Source: Mycothermus thermophilus
Lineage: Eukaryota; Ascomycota; Sordariomycetes; Sordariales; Chaetomiaceae
Direction of reading: 5' to 3'
DNA length: 64,000 nucleotides
Assembly: GCA_011316235.1 (NCBI GenBank)
Contig: QQBE01000006.1
Coordinates: forward strand, 538,021-602,020
How positions within the stretch are numbered: the stretch's first letter is position 1; the number at the start of each line of letters is the position of its first letter. Position numbers and translations under genes: made by a program. Shown here one piece after another: positions 23,880 to 35,049 of this stretch. Under the pieces are notes generated by a model. That model searched no databases and had not been told where the DNA came from. It saw only the letters and a list, made by a program, of their open reading frames with translations.

Positions 23880-26800
23880 CTGATACAGTCTGTGTTTTGG
23901 GGGAGTGTGTGCCTGTCTGTGCTCCTGCAGGTGTCGTTGCCGTGTTTGTCCCGGCTGGCGGACGGCTTGCTTGCTCGCGCTGCTGCCTCGGCGTGCAGTA
24001 ACAGCGTTGGGTTGGTTCGTGTGTGCAACAAACCACCTATAATGGATGGATGTCAGGGATTCGGGACTGTGGGGAGGAGAAACAATAAACACCAACAACG
24101 AATTGTTATGCGTTCATTCGTTTTTGCGAACCCCCCAAGATCCGAGCCGCGCAGGAACAACAAGCAGGGTTCTTCCCCGCAATGATTCCCGTTCTCGCGA
24201 CCGACAAGGCTGGGATGTCCGCGAGCCCGTCGACGGCGAGTCAGTGGTTGACGGATGATCAAACAGGTACCGCGCGCGTTCATCCCACATCATGCCCGTT
24301 CATCGACGCCGTTTGAGGCCGGGGAGGGAAAGGATGGATTTCTTGCGCTTCTCGCATCTTTTGCCTCCCTTGAAGAAGACCTGGAACGTGTTTCCTCGCC
24401 CGAACTGGTCGGGATACGGTTCGTTCGTTCGTTTGCTATTGCGCATGAAATAGATACGAACCTTCCCCCCAAAACTATACGTTCTCTGGTTCGTTTCAAG
24501 GACTGCGCATCGAGCCAAACTCTTGCTGTCGCCGACCGCATGATGGTGTTTTCTGGTGGGATTGGGAATGGCCATCGCTCGGATTCCNGTTGGGGGGGGG
24601 GCAGAATTTGAGTTCTAGAAGCTTGCCGTTCCGGACGCGGTCGGTGTCGGGGCTTGAGGCGTTGTTGATGTTGATGTCGTTGTTCACCCCGGTCTGGGGA
24701 GAGGGAGCGGTCGGTATCCGGTGTCACCGCCTCAGGCCGGCAATGGGTGATGCATGCAACTTTGGTGCTGCAAGCAGTGCATGCTGCAGCCACAACTGCA
24801 GTTTCGTCGTGTAATCTGGGGAAGCCCGGTTGGTCGTCTCGGAGTCTCAAGATCAGTGCGGTGTTGTATGTTGAATGTATAACCCCTGACTACCTATGAC
24901 AACGATAAAACATCATTGTTTCCCTCCCGGCACTTGTCTCCCTGAAGAGAACATCTGATGGCCCTTGCGGTGGCGTGCTGTTCTCCCGTACAAACACTCT
25001 AGCAACGACATATCGAGAGTCGTATGTTCCTGAATATCATCGCAATGTTCCCCAGCATCGAAGCAGGAGGGCAATCATCCGTGACAGAACTTCTCAGTAA
25101 AAAAGCTAGCATCCTTTCCAGAACACGAGCGATCACATATCACCACCCCCTTTGCCTCCCCATTCTGTCAGGGACAGGCGGCTGGTAAAATCCGGCCTTG
25201 CTTGAATTTCGACCAAAGTCTCTGATCAGTTGACAGTCGTTGGCCGGGATGGCATGCTGCCCTGTGACACGATGGCCTGGGTGTGTAAGTACACACAAAG
25301 GCGCCCCCTTGTGCACCTCCCCCAGATCCGATCCCGTGTTTTAGATGGTGCCGGATGCCGATCCCATCCCCCATCCACTGTAATAGCCGCTCAACCAACC
25401 ACCCAAGGGCCAAATACAACACTCTTCCCGCGAGATTGGATCACAAGAAGCAAGGGGGTAGTCCTGAGAAGGGAATAATACGTCACGACTTGGCTGTAGC
25501 AGGTGAACGGTGGCTGTTCGTTATCTGGGAATAGGAAAAGGGGAAGTAGACCCGAGGACGTTCAGATAAAGAAACTGTGCTACCAGTTAGCCCGCATTGC
25601 TGTTAGGGACTCGAGGCACCTATCATTACCTATCCCTCTTGGTCGGGTAACACGTCGTGTTGGAAGATGCTGACAAACCGAGGACCTAGGTATTTGGTCC
25701 CACGGACAGACCAACTAACAAGGGGCAACTAAGACGGCATGTGCTGTACTGCACGCAAATCGAAGTCTCACTCGGTTCTTCCCGTCTATGTCTGACATCA
25801 CCTTACTGGCCTGTCTCTCTCACGAGTAACTACCCCGGCGTCGATCATGGACATCCTCGGCTCCTAGGCATCTACCCATCTTCCCCCTTCTCAACGACCA
25901 ACTTTCTTTACATTCCTCTCCTCCTCCTGACTCTTTCACCTGCCTATTGGGGAGAGAGACCACAACGCCGTCACATTGGTGTGAGGATCTCCTGCAGGAA
26001 CAACTTCTTACTACAGTCTTATTGCTGATGACTTGATATCTGACTGGGCGAACGCTCACGAACGGTCGTGATGCATGCATTACGGTTGCCACCCTCCATG
26101 GCCCTTCTGCGGCCATCAGGTCGAGGATCTTGCGCGTTGTTCGTGCCCTGTTCCCTGTCATCTCATTCTAACCCTACCACATGCCCCCTTAGCGATGAGA
26201 TCTCGGTCGACTTCCTGGGCTAGGTTCATTGAGCTGTCATTCTGATGATATGTCGGGTTGACAGCTTGGCAGGGGAAGGTTGGAGGTCCCGGTGTCATGT
26301 TTACGTGTCCACAACTCGTACCAAGATGACTAGCTCGACTTATAGGCAAGTTGATAGCAGGCAGGTTCTTTTTGCGTGCATCAAGCAAGTTGTGATCCAA
26401 CTAGCCCGTAAAGGAGCTCTTCCTCTAAGAAGTGAGAACGAGGAAAACGTGGCAACAGAAGCAAACGTCGATGCTGCTATTACATAGTACGCCCTATCAA
26501 ACTTCCGGCTCGTCACAAGGGTAAGAAGAAAAAGAAAGGGAAAAGAGCCTCCCAGCTCTGGGATTACATTGACCTCCGCAATATGCCATCCTAAGATGGC
26601 TGCTTACCATCGGATGAAGCATCTTGCCTCTTTTCCCGGGGATTAGGGAGCTTCCGTAACAACTGAAATGTCATGAAAAGAATGAGAGAAGAAGTGTAGA
26701 ATGCAAACCATGACAGAAAACCCCGTTCCCTGGAACAGATCCCTTACCCCTGGCTACCTACGTACCTGCATCTGTCGCATGCCTCCCGTCTTCTGTTTTC

Positions 26801-27192
26801 CGTCTTTTGCCACGCGGATGTGGGTTTCCCTCAGATCCCGAGCAATGCGCACGGCTCACATCGGGCTGTTGTATTGTCCCCTTCGGTTGGTTGGTCAACG
26901 GCGAACAACAGCATGACGATAGTACCACCGTCGCCCTGGATCCCCAAAGAGTGTAAGTACAAGGACAAGGACAGGGAAATACATGTGTGGCGCTGTGATT
27001 TCAGGGAGTCAGGGTTTGATGCCTATCTTGACCCAGATGTGAGTGATACTCGCGGTCCGCAGGGCCACAAGACGCAGGATACAAAGCCAGTGAGATGCAA
27101 GATACCGCCTGCAGGTACCTACATAAGGTACGCAAGATGGGTCGCAGATGGGCGCATGCCTGCAAGATCCCTCGGTGCCGCCATCGAACAAG

Positions 27193-27216
27193 CCATGTCC
27201 ATGTCCATGTTCATGT
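27193..27216 (+). repeat. CCATGT hexamer microsatellite
   Basis: Three perfect CCATGT units followed by TCATGT, with further CATGT-like units to about 27246. Confidence 0.8.
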
Positions 27217-29443
27217 CGTGTCATCTCATGTCTTGCGTCCATGTCAGGTAGATCAGGTCGGCCTGTCCGACCTTCTTAGATTTGCTCTGCCGGTGCTCTA
27301 CGGCTGCTTGATGGCTTTCCCGACCGGATGTCGGATCTCACAGATCTCTTTGATCTCGATTTCTTGGGATCGATCCGGATGATACCGGCACGGGTGTCGG
27401 CATCGGGTCATGTATTGTGTTGACGCGGGTTAGTATATGCCAAAGGATGCCCTATGCAGATGGCACAATGGATGAGTGAGCTGCAACAGTAGGTGTTGCT
27501 GCAGTCGTGGATCATGTTGGTTTCTATGTCATCAAGCTGAGGCAGGAGAGCTGTTCGAAACAACAGCCATCTATCACACCAAGAGATGCTACTTGCCTGT
27601 CGATGGTTGTTGACTTGTGAAAATGAAGAGGCTGGGGCAAGAGAATAGAGCGGAAACGGTCTCCGGGAAGCTTGCGAGTAGGGGGTTTCTCCGGCCGCAG
27701 GGGAAATGCGGACAGGATACCTATCCCTCGCCCGCGGGCCAGAAATTGACTCGGAGATTCAGTCAGGGCGGGAAAGCAGCAAGGCACATGGGAAGACACA
27801 TGATGCCTCCCGGCCCCCCTCTTCGCACACGAGGGGGGTGGGCTGCCATAGAACTCCTTTCTACGATCTCGTCAACGTGATGGACCTTCGAGGAGGGATT
27901 GCCACCTCCTTCTGTTGACCTGATGTGACGCGTCAGGGGGCAGAATCACAAACGCAGAAGGAACAGACGAGCCTCAAGCAAATTGGGCACAGATGACTTC
28001 TGTCTTGTCGTTCGCTATCGACTGTCAACCGTGTGGCGGCTGTTCTCCCCCTCTCTCGTTGGCTCCCGTCTCATGTGGGCGGGAAGAATTCCGGCTAACA
28101 CTCCTTCCTCTCCTGTATAGCATCCCACGGAGCAGGTGCTGCTTCATTCAGGGTGTGAAGTGAAGTTTCCCCTTCGGTTCTGCGGCCCTGCGACGCCCAC
28201 CAGGTATTGCGTTGCCTCGCCACCTCCCTAGATATGATACGTTGTGTGAAGGAGTCTACCAGGAGGGAAGGAGGGGGTAGAAGCCATGGCCAGAACGTTG
28301 CTGGTGTGACCAGGACGAGATTGGAGACCAAAGGAGTCGACAGGATGGTGTAAGGGAGCCGGACTGTTTAAAGGAGCAGCTTTAGCCAAGAAAGAGAGAG
28401 GGAGGGAGAGGGAGAGAGATGGCCAGGATGTCTTGGGCCCTGAGAGTGCTGCCCACGGCTGTGGGTTGAGACGGCATAGCGGACACGTCGCTGTCAGCCT
28501 TGCAGGCTGAATGGCGGCTTTGTCTGGCCTTCGCGGGCTTCACTTATTTTCCCCGTCAACCTCACAATGCCTCATCATGCGATACCTCATGTCTACAGAA
28601 ACTCCATCACCTGAGGAGTCTTTGGCTAAAGGTCATCTCATGAGCCGATGGAGGCTGAAGATGCGGCTGTGTCTTGTATTGATGAAGAGAGCCGTTGGCG
28701 GGGAGCGGATGTAGGAGGCGCAGAGCGCGAGAACAGGATATAAAGCGAAGAAATGACCTCTTTCTTTGGTCTGACCTGAGGAATGTCCCATCATCGCGAA
28801 GCTACCTGAACTTGAAAGCGTCGTAACGTTGGATATGTCCTTGAACAACGGACCCGGCATCAAGGCGGACTCGAACGATAAATCAACCCGATGGACGATT
28901 GAGTCAAGGTGACGACAAAAGGGCAAAATACCTAAACAGCGACATTACGAGGGTTTCAATGACGCCCCATACCGCACTCGGGTTAACGAGAGATGATGAG
29001 GGCTTAGAGAAGCTTCACGGCCTTCAGGGGTTCAGCTATGTCAGGAAGCATTTATTGCCAACACAGGAGCTACTATGCATTCGAGGATGGAGCTGCGTCT
29101 CTGGGACCCGAGCTCGGAGAAAGTTGGAGAAAGTGAATGAAGTTCAGGGGAGCTTCCAAGGTTGTGCACCCAAGAGCTCCCCTCCTTCGCACAGCTTCGA
29201 CGGGAAAAAAGCTATGACGCAATGGAGCGTCACGATATCTTTGCCTGAGATGGGACGACAACGCCAGTTCGTATTTCGGCCGGGAAAATATGTAAGGATA
29301 GCTTTTCACTCCCGTGACAATAAAATCCAACATTCTGGACTCATCCTTCGCCGCCGCTGTCGGGTGCTTTGTCAATGACCACCTAACCAAGCCGACGAAA
29401 CATCACCTCCTTCACTACTACATCTCATCTATCACTGTTAAAC

Positions 29444-30648
29444 ATGGATCGTTGGAACAATGGTATGGACACAAAATCCTTGCAAAGTAATGATATCTTG
29501 GATTGATCTTTCATGCTGACATCAATAGTCAACCCCTTCGCCAGGAGGGAAACTCATGGAAATGCCGCCATCCTCTACTACCGGTTCCTGACCGTCGTGA
29601 GCTACGTGCTTGCGGTGATTGTCACGGCCTACTACACCTTCGAGGCGCCCGAGGGCAGTCACCATAAGCATCCCGGACGCACCATCTGGGATCAGAACCG
29701 CTTGCATCCATCGGGCTTTTCTTTGAACCCCATCATCACTTCGATCTACTGGTGAGTTCGCCGTTTCCCCCATTCCTCCTTTCCACATCTCCTCCCATGC
29801 TTACCACGATTATGACCATCGCTCAGGCTTGCCCTCTACGTCTTGCAACTGGGCTACCTCGCCCACTTGTTCTCTCCCAACCCGGATGCGGTGTTCGCGG
29901 CCTGCGCCGTCGGAAGCCACTTTGTCTCGCACAACCTGCTGCACGCCATCTTTATCGCGCTGTTTGTGCGCTCGCACTTCGTCACGGCAGAGGCAGTCCT
30001 GCTTCTCAACTTTATCAACCTCAGCGCCCTGTACTTCCGCCATGGGACCCGGCCAGAGACGACGCGGGAGGCGCTACGTGAAGCGCAGGAGCAGCAGCAG
30101 CAACAGCCGCAAGAACAGCAGCAACAAAAACAACTCACCAGACTGACAGCTCTCCTTCGCGTTGTCTGTATCCATCTACCGGCCGTGTCGGGTCCGTTGG
30201 CTTGGACGTTTGTGGCTTTGTACTGGAACGGCGCCATCATGCTGCCGGGACATAGCAGCCTGCCGGCGAGGATCCTTTCCAACATCCTCGTGTGGGGCAT
30301 TCTGGGCTATGGATTGTTCTTCCTGCTCTTCTACCGGGTATGTTCGACCATGGAAATGAAAAGGGCGTTGAACATGAGTGTTGGCTGACAGGTTATCTAC
30401 CCACGCAGGACTACACTATGGGCTTCGCGCTCACCGTGCTAACGACATCGCTTGCTGTCGGACAGTTCTTCCGCCAGGTGATTGCACTGCAGTGGATTTT
30501 TGGGTTCAGCATTATGGCTGCCCTCTTCGTGCTGTCTGCTGCGGTGGCCTTGCCGGAGTGGGCTGGAGTCAGGGTGTCGTGGCCGAGCTACATTGACGCC
30601 GAGAGGGCGCCGCTGTTGGCGGAACAGCGGACGGAGGAGGAGCGATGA
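29444..30648 (+). CDS. DUF1774 multi-pass membrane protein
   Basis: Four exons, 29444-29462, 29529-29751, 29827-30337 and 30409-30648, give 330 residues. The first exon is only 19 bases (MDRWNN plus one base). Hydrophobic segments indicate about seven or eight membrane helices, for example FLTVVSYVLAVIVTAYYTF, IYWLALYVLQLGYLAHLF, LHAIFIALFVRSHF, AEAVLLLNFINLSALYF, LAWTFVALYWNGAIML, LSNILVWGILGYGLFFLLF and QVIALQWIFGFSIMAALFVL. Conserved-looking motifs VNPFARRE, IWDQNRLHPSGFSLN and DYTMGFALTVLTTSLAVGQF match the fungal DUF1774 family. Its function is unknown. An unusual Gln-rich insert sits at about residues 168-183 in a loop between helices. The C-terminus ERAPLLAEQ resembles an acidic dileucine sorting signal, hinting at a vacuolar or endosomal membrane; that is inference. 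Confidence 0.85.
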
Positions 30649-31204
30649 GGGGAGAATCAGCTCTGAGGGTAGAGCGAAGTTGAGGTGGGAGGAAGTGATG
30701 GGAAAGAAGGCCAGAGGCTTCTTATCACGAGATTGGATGGGCAGCTGGGGAATGGAAACAAGTAACAAAAGGATGGGTACTCCAGGTCTCCAAAGACTGA
30801 GATAATTGTTCGCACATAATATCAACTGTTTTATTGACTTGTCTAATGGAAGGAAGGTGAATCAGGGGCTAGTTGTGGTGATGGATGAAGAAAATAAACA
30901 CAATGAGAGCCTATCGATAGGAGACTAATATAATACAACCTGAGTTGATCCAATTGACCGCGAGACGGACTGCTCTTTCGTTTTGCAATCTACAATCAAC
31001 ACATGGTTTTATAGGCCCCAAAGAACAGACTCCCAGTGGACCCCGAGCATTGCAAGACAGTTTTCGCCATTCCCGTCTACCTGAGTTAACAACAACCTGC
31101 GCCTGAATCTGGACACACCTGGTTGCTCATGCACCAAGTCATTTCTTGCTCCCACCTCAAGTTCCCCCAACTGTGGCAATCAACATAACAATAATAGCAG
31201 CCAC
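30649..31204. other. Intergenic DUF1774 / Ppt2
   Basis: 556 bases between two plus-strand genes, AT-richer than its neighbours. No gene, repeat or clear promoter motif was seen. Confidence 0.5.
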
Positions 31205-31991
31205 ATGCGCTACCCTATCCCTCCTAAACCTCCTTTCCTCTTCCCATTCCCAATCCACATCGGCACCGACATCTGCCGCATTCCACGGATCGCCCGACTC
31301 CTGCGGCCGGATCCACCAGAATGGCGCATCCGCTTCGTCCGCCGCATCCTGGATCCTGTCGAGGTGGCGTCTGCGCCGCTCGCATTGAAGAAGATCCTAG
31401 GGTTTGCATCAGCTGCCAGAACGGTGGAGGAGGAGAATGCCGAACGGTTGGCTTCGTCAAGGACTCCAGAGGCAGATGGAGCGGATAACGACGGGGTAGG
31501 AGAGTGCCTTGCATCAACCGCACAAGAAAGGGAGGAGAAGGATGCAGGCGAGGAGGACACGGCGCTGTGGCGTGCTGCGACTTTCATGGCCGGAAGGTAT
31601 GCCGAGCTATGTGTCCTTCCACCTCAGAACGCCAATTCTAACCAAACCTCCATCCAGATTTGCGGCCAAAGAAGCCGCCTTTAAGGCCCATCCTCACCTC
31701 CACCTCGGCTTCCATGATGTCCTCATCCTCCCCATGGGCGACGCCCAGAAGCTACTATCGGGGGAAGACACAACAACAAAAGTAATGTCGGTCTTCAGCT
31801 CGCGTACTCCCAGGGCTCCGGTAGCAATCATCCGCACCACGGATCTGGCCGCCGATGGGGAGAGAAGCAGTCAGGTCGCGCGAATCAGCATCAGCCATGA
31901 TGGGGACTACGCCACAGCGGTGTGCATGGGGTTTGAGGCGGACTACTTTTATGGGGAAGGAGGACGAAGGAAGGATGGAAGTGAAACATAG
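31205..31991 (+). CDS. PPT2: 4'-phosphopantetheinyl transferase, AcpS/Ppt2 type
   Basis: Two exons, 31205-31596 and 31658-31991, joined by a 61-base intron with a CTAAC branch site, give 241 residues. The AcpS-type motifs are present: IHIGTDICRIPRI near the N-terminus (metal-binding Asp22), RFAAKEAAFKA at 131-141 spanning the splice (K/E catalytic motif), and ARISISHDGDYATAVCMGF near the C-terminus. The enzyme transfers phosphopantetheine from coenzyme A to a serine of acyl carrier protein. By family, Ppt2 activates the mitochondrial carrier protein needed for lipoate synthesis and respiratory complex assembly. Between the first two motifs is an acidic Glu/Ala-rich segment of ~70 residues absent from bacterial AcpS. 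No classic presequence is obvious beyond MRYPIPPKPPF. Confidence 0.88.
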
Positions 31992-32172
31992 GTCGAACGA
32001 CGAATGCTGGGAAGTGGCATTCTAGACGGCACGGGAGATATGTTCCCATCGCCGGAGATGATGGATGGGATGCCGGCGCAGGAACCGGAAAGCAATCACA
32101 TCCCGAGGACACAATCAGTTAAAGATCTATTTAAGAAGAAATACCCAGTTGTTTGAATCACTCTGCCCATTC

Positions 32173-32215
<43 letters not shown>

Positions 32216-32368
32216 TTTTAAAAAAAATGCCGGTACAGGACCTGGGTAGGTCGGAGGGAAGAGCTGTTGGGTTAGGATAGCAGCAGATTGTGGTGAGTCG
32301 TAGAAGACAGATAAGAAGATTTACCCCACCTTGGCACCAGATTCCAGCTGGTTGCACTGCCAGTGTCA
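31992..32368. other. Intergenic Ppt2 / tRNA-Arg
   Basis: 377 bases holding the TTTA microsatellite described separately. Nothing else is recognised. Confidence 0.5.
32172..32219 (+). repeat. (TTTA)n microsatellite
   Basis: Twelve nearly perfect four-base TTTA/TTAT units, followed by TTTTAAAAAAAA. It lies 150 bases upstream of the tRNA-Arg(CCT) gene. Confidence 0.92.
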
Positions 32369-32452
32369 GGTCGAGTGGCGCAATGGTAGCGTGTGGTCCT
32401 CCTACTTGAAGGATTCAGACTGAGGTTGTGGGTTCGAGTCCCATCTCGATCG
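32369..32452 (+). tRNA. tRNA-Arg (anticodon CCT) with 12-base intron
   Basis: Acceptor stem GGTCGAG pairs with CTCGATC (one G-T), D stem GCGC/GCGT, anticodon stem TGGTC/GACTG, T arm GTGGG-TTCGAGT-CCCAT, discriminator G. The anticodon loop reads CTCCTA then 12 extra bases then A, so the anticodon is CCT (decodes AGG). The intron sits after position 37, as in nuclear tRNA genes. A T5 pol III terminator follows at 32458-32462. The structure was folded by eye. Confidence 0.85.
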
Positions 32453-32869
32453 GCCTGCTTTTTGCAATTTTTAAAGTCATGTCCGTAGACAGTTCGGCAA
32501 AGCATTGCATTTTATATACGATACCATTCCAAACACTTTGTAACACTGCGGGCTACATCGTAGTTTCTGAAGACGGTCAACGAGGGGTCTGGCAATTGGA
32601 GGAGAACGGAGAACGACAAGGTCACGATAGCAGACCCTAACCCTAGTCAGGCTCCGAAGCACCAACAATCGCTCTCTGTTTGTTCCGTTCCTCAGCAATC
32701 TATTTCAGTACATGGAGGGTTCGATCTTCCTTCTTCATGGCGCAAGGACCCATAATAGCCCTGTTGTATGTCGAAGACCGCTGGCAGTGTCAAAACCGAC
32801 ATCCCCAAAAAAATTCATGAGAATGAACAAGAAAAAACAACGTCGGCTGAGGACAACTTCTGTTGTTCT
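32453..32869. other. Spacer between two tRNA-Arg genes
   Basis: 417 bases between the 3' ends of the two convergent tRNA genes. It contains a telomere-like ACCCTAACCCTAG at 32634-32646. No protein gene is supported. Confidence 0.5.
32634..32646 (+). repeat. Telomere-like ACCCTAACCCTAG
   Basis: Two CCCTAA-type units in the spacer between the tRNA-Arg genes. Confidence 0.6.
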
Positions 32870-32942
32870 CGACCCACCCAGGAGTCGAACCTGGAACCTT
32901 TCGATCCGTAGTCGAATGCTCTAGCCATTGAGCCAGCGGGCC
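32870..32942 (-). tRNA. tRNA-Arg (anticodon ACG)
   Basis: On the minus strand the acceptor GGCCCGC pairs with GTGGGTC (two G-T), D stem GCTC/GAGC, anticodon stem TTCGA/TCGAA with loop CTACGGA, and T arm CCAGG-TTCGACT-CCTGG. Anticodon ACG (read as ICG) decodes CGN arginine codons. No intron; length 73. A T6 tract on the same strand at 32832-32837 may terminate transcription, about 33 bases downstream. Confidence 0.93.
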
Positions 32943-33348
32943 GGATGATTCTTGGTTGGGGAGCCGTCGCCAGGTGCGGGATTAAAAGTCGTGTGGTGGA
33001 GACGCCGGCGATGGAACTCTGGCGGGGCCCAAGCCCTTTTCAAGGGTAAGGGCATAGGGAATTATTTATGGTCTCAGAGCAAAAGAAACACGGGCTCAGG
33101 GTTCAGGTATGAGACATCCATGGATGGTTGGGGAAGCCCATGTAGTGGAAGTTATAAGAGGATGAGTCTAGTTGGTCACGGACAGGGTCACGAAGAGACA
33201 GAATCATGCGAGAGGTCGGGGATTGAGTGACGAAACGCCCTAGCCATGGCATTCATCAAGTATATGCCATAGCCTGATCCCAGAGTCGACTCGAAAGGCA
33301 ATGAGCCGGTTGGTTGTATTGTCTTCCAGCCAACTACGTACTCTTTAC
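32943..33348. other. Intergenic tRNA-Arg / histidinol-phosphatase
   Basis: 406 bases upstream of the minus-strand tRNA and downstream of the histidinol-phosphatase stop. No feature recognised. Confidence 0.5.
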
Positions 33349-34350
33349 TCATGGCCCTTGGTCCGCTCCCGTCTTCAAGCTCGCCCGGAACTCTTCAATA
33401 GACACGGCCTTCTCCAGCAACCTCTTGCTCCCATCCTCCGCCACCTGCCTCTCCATCGTCCACACCTCCTTCACTCCCAGCCCTTCCAAATACTCCAGCC
33501 CCCTGAGATAGTTCGTCCCGACCTGCGCGATGCCGTGGCTGTCGTCGCTAAATGTGAAACGGCCGCCCATGCCCAGCCACGCCTCGGCGATTTCGCGCTT
33601 GGGGTACGGCTCCGGCAGGCCCTTGCGCAGCGCGCTCGTGTTGCACTCGAGCCACCCGCCATACTCGCGCACCACCTCCAGGTTGCGCAGGACCTTGCTC
33701 CATACCCCGTCCTTCTTGTCCCACGCCGTCCGCAGGTCCCGCTGCGGCTGCTTGCTCAGTAGGCGGACCACGTCAAAGTGGCCCACTACGCGCGGCTTGA
33801 CAGCCTGGAGCATGGCGAGCTGCTCGTCGAGGTAGGTGGTCCAGAGCGCCTCCTCCTCGTTATCATCGTAGTCCTCTCCGCTGCCTCCGCTTCCCTCGTC
33901 CTTCTTGCCCGTGCAAGCCCGCACTGCGGCCGCGTACATTTCCCGGCTGAAGTCGATGGGCACGCCGCGCACGTGGTGCAGCGAGCCGACGAGGTAGTCG
34001 ATGTCCCCGTGGAGGGCCAGCTCGCGGATGAGGGGGGCGTACTCGTCGGCGCGGATGAACTCGGTTTCGAAGCCGACGAGGATGTGGATGCGGTCGGCGT
34101 AGGCGTCGCGGAGGCGGACGGCCTCGGCAAGGTAAGCTTCGTGCCGCGGGCGCAGGGCCGCGAGAGATTCCTGGGGGGTGGGTAGCAGCTCCTCCGGATA
34201 CAGGTCGGAAATGTCGGTGCGCGGCATGTGCTCTGACAGTCCCATGGTTTTGAAGCCCAGCTTGATGGCGTGCTGGATAATCTCTTCAAGCTGGTCTTTG
34301 GCGTGCCCGGGGCAGAACTGCCCCGAGTGGGAGTGCATTGTGAAAGCCAT
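33349..34350 (-). CDS. HIS2: Histidinol-phosphatase, PHP family
   Basis: A single-exon gene of 333 residues. It carries the PHP-domain metal-binding motifs: HSHSGQFCPGHA (His6, His8), GLSEHMPR (His41), LVGFETEF, DYLVGSLHHVRG, VVGHFDVVRLLSK and TFSDDSHGIAQVG. This set and the length are typical of fungal/HisK-type histidinol-phosphatases, not of the HAD-type enzyme. It removes phosphate from L-histidinol phosphate, the next-to-last substrate stage of histidine synthesis, in the cytosol. A charged Gly/Ser/Asp insert (GSGGSGEDYDDNEEE) lies at about residues 152-168. The ATG at 34350 (gccgccATGG) is used; the open frame extends 8 codons further but only to a GTG. Confidence 0.93.
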   Translation of the reverse strand: MAFTMHSHSGQFCPGHAKDQLEEIIQHAIKLGFKTMGLSEHMPRTDISDLYPEELLPTPQESLAALRPRHEAYLAEAVRLRDAYADRIHILVGFETEFIRADEYAPLIRELALHGDIDYLVGSLHHVRGVPIDFSREMYAAAVRACTGKKDEGSGGSGEDYDDNEEEALWTTYLDEQLAMLQAVKPRVVGHFDVVRLLSKQPQRDLRTAWDKKDGVWSKVLRNLEVVREYGGWLECNTSALRKGLPEPYPKREIAEAWLGMGGRFTFSDDSHGIAQVGTNYLRGLEYLEGLGVKEVWTMERQVAEDGSKRLLEKAVSIEEFRASLKTGADQGP

Positions 34351-35049
34351 GGCGGCGAGTTTGGGTTTGATCACAGTACTAACTGTGATGAGAGGATCCG
34401 AGTATGAAAATTGTGGAATATTAAAAAGAAGAACGGAGCAGACAGCGTCCTCTTTTCCCCTACAGAGACCCTGGGTATCTGAAGTGAATTAGGCTCTCGA
34501 CTGAGGGGAAGTGAAATATTCAAGTTGAGTCAATCCCCAGCTCCGAGGCGATTCTCGCAAGTGGCATGTGGGCCGCTCTTCAAGCATCCCGAGCTCATCC
34601 CTGCGAAGATGGCCATTCACACCAACCACCACCATCACTACCATCCACGATGTTACATGCAGGAATATCACAAGACCAAACAGGACAGTGAGCCATGTTC
34701 TCGTCTGCAATGTAACTCCAACTTATCTTTGAGAAGCCAAAACATCCATCGATGGAGAGATGGATTACTAGAGAACAGACAGGACCCCGGTGTCGACTGT
34801 TCCCTGTTCCCGAAGCCTTCTAATCAACAACACTCATTATTATCATCACCATGATTCTGAATAGCCTCGTGTATTAACCCGTCTTGTACAAACCATCTCA
34901 TCCCATAATAATCTAAAAGCTAAACACAAAAAGACAAAACCAATGTTCAGACACACCAACACCCAAAACCAAACAATCCGTCAAGTCCACAAGACACACC
35001 AAACATCAACGCCACCATGACCCCTGTCTTTCTTCCATCCACTCACTCC
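34351..35049. other. Intergenic histidinol-phosphatase / dynein
   Basis: 699 bases upstream of the phosphatase and downstream of the dynein stop; A/C-rich toward the dynein 3' end (34900-35010). No gene is supported. Confidence 0.5.

Larger units (their letters stand above)
16940..29443. other. Long region without recognisable protein genes
   Basis: About 12.5 kb between the inferred xlnR promoter and the DUF1774 gene. Open frames here are short, overlap on both strands, lack domains I recognise, and many begin with TTG or GTG rather than ATG. Base composition is mixed, not the AT-rich pattern of RIP-mutated repeats, and I see no transposase, reverse transcriptase or terminal repeats. It holds a poly-A run (23283-23302), two TACGGAGTA copies (19905, 23411), a GC-rich GAGCCGG repeat (23831-23879), an unresolved base (24588), CCATGT repeats (27193-27216) and a GA-rich purine tract (28386-28420). 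Long promoter, non-coding RNA or decayed sequence are all possible. Confidence 0.6.

Noticed and set aside
28899..29378. 159-codon frame just upstream of the DUF1774 gene
   Set aside because: Starts with TTG, no domain, and lies in the probable promoter of the next gene.
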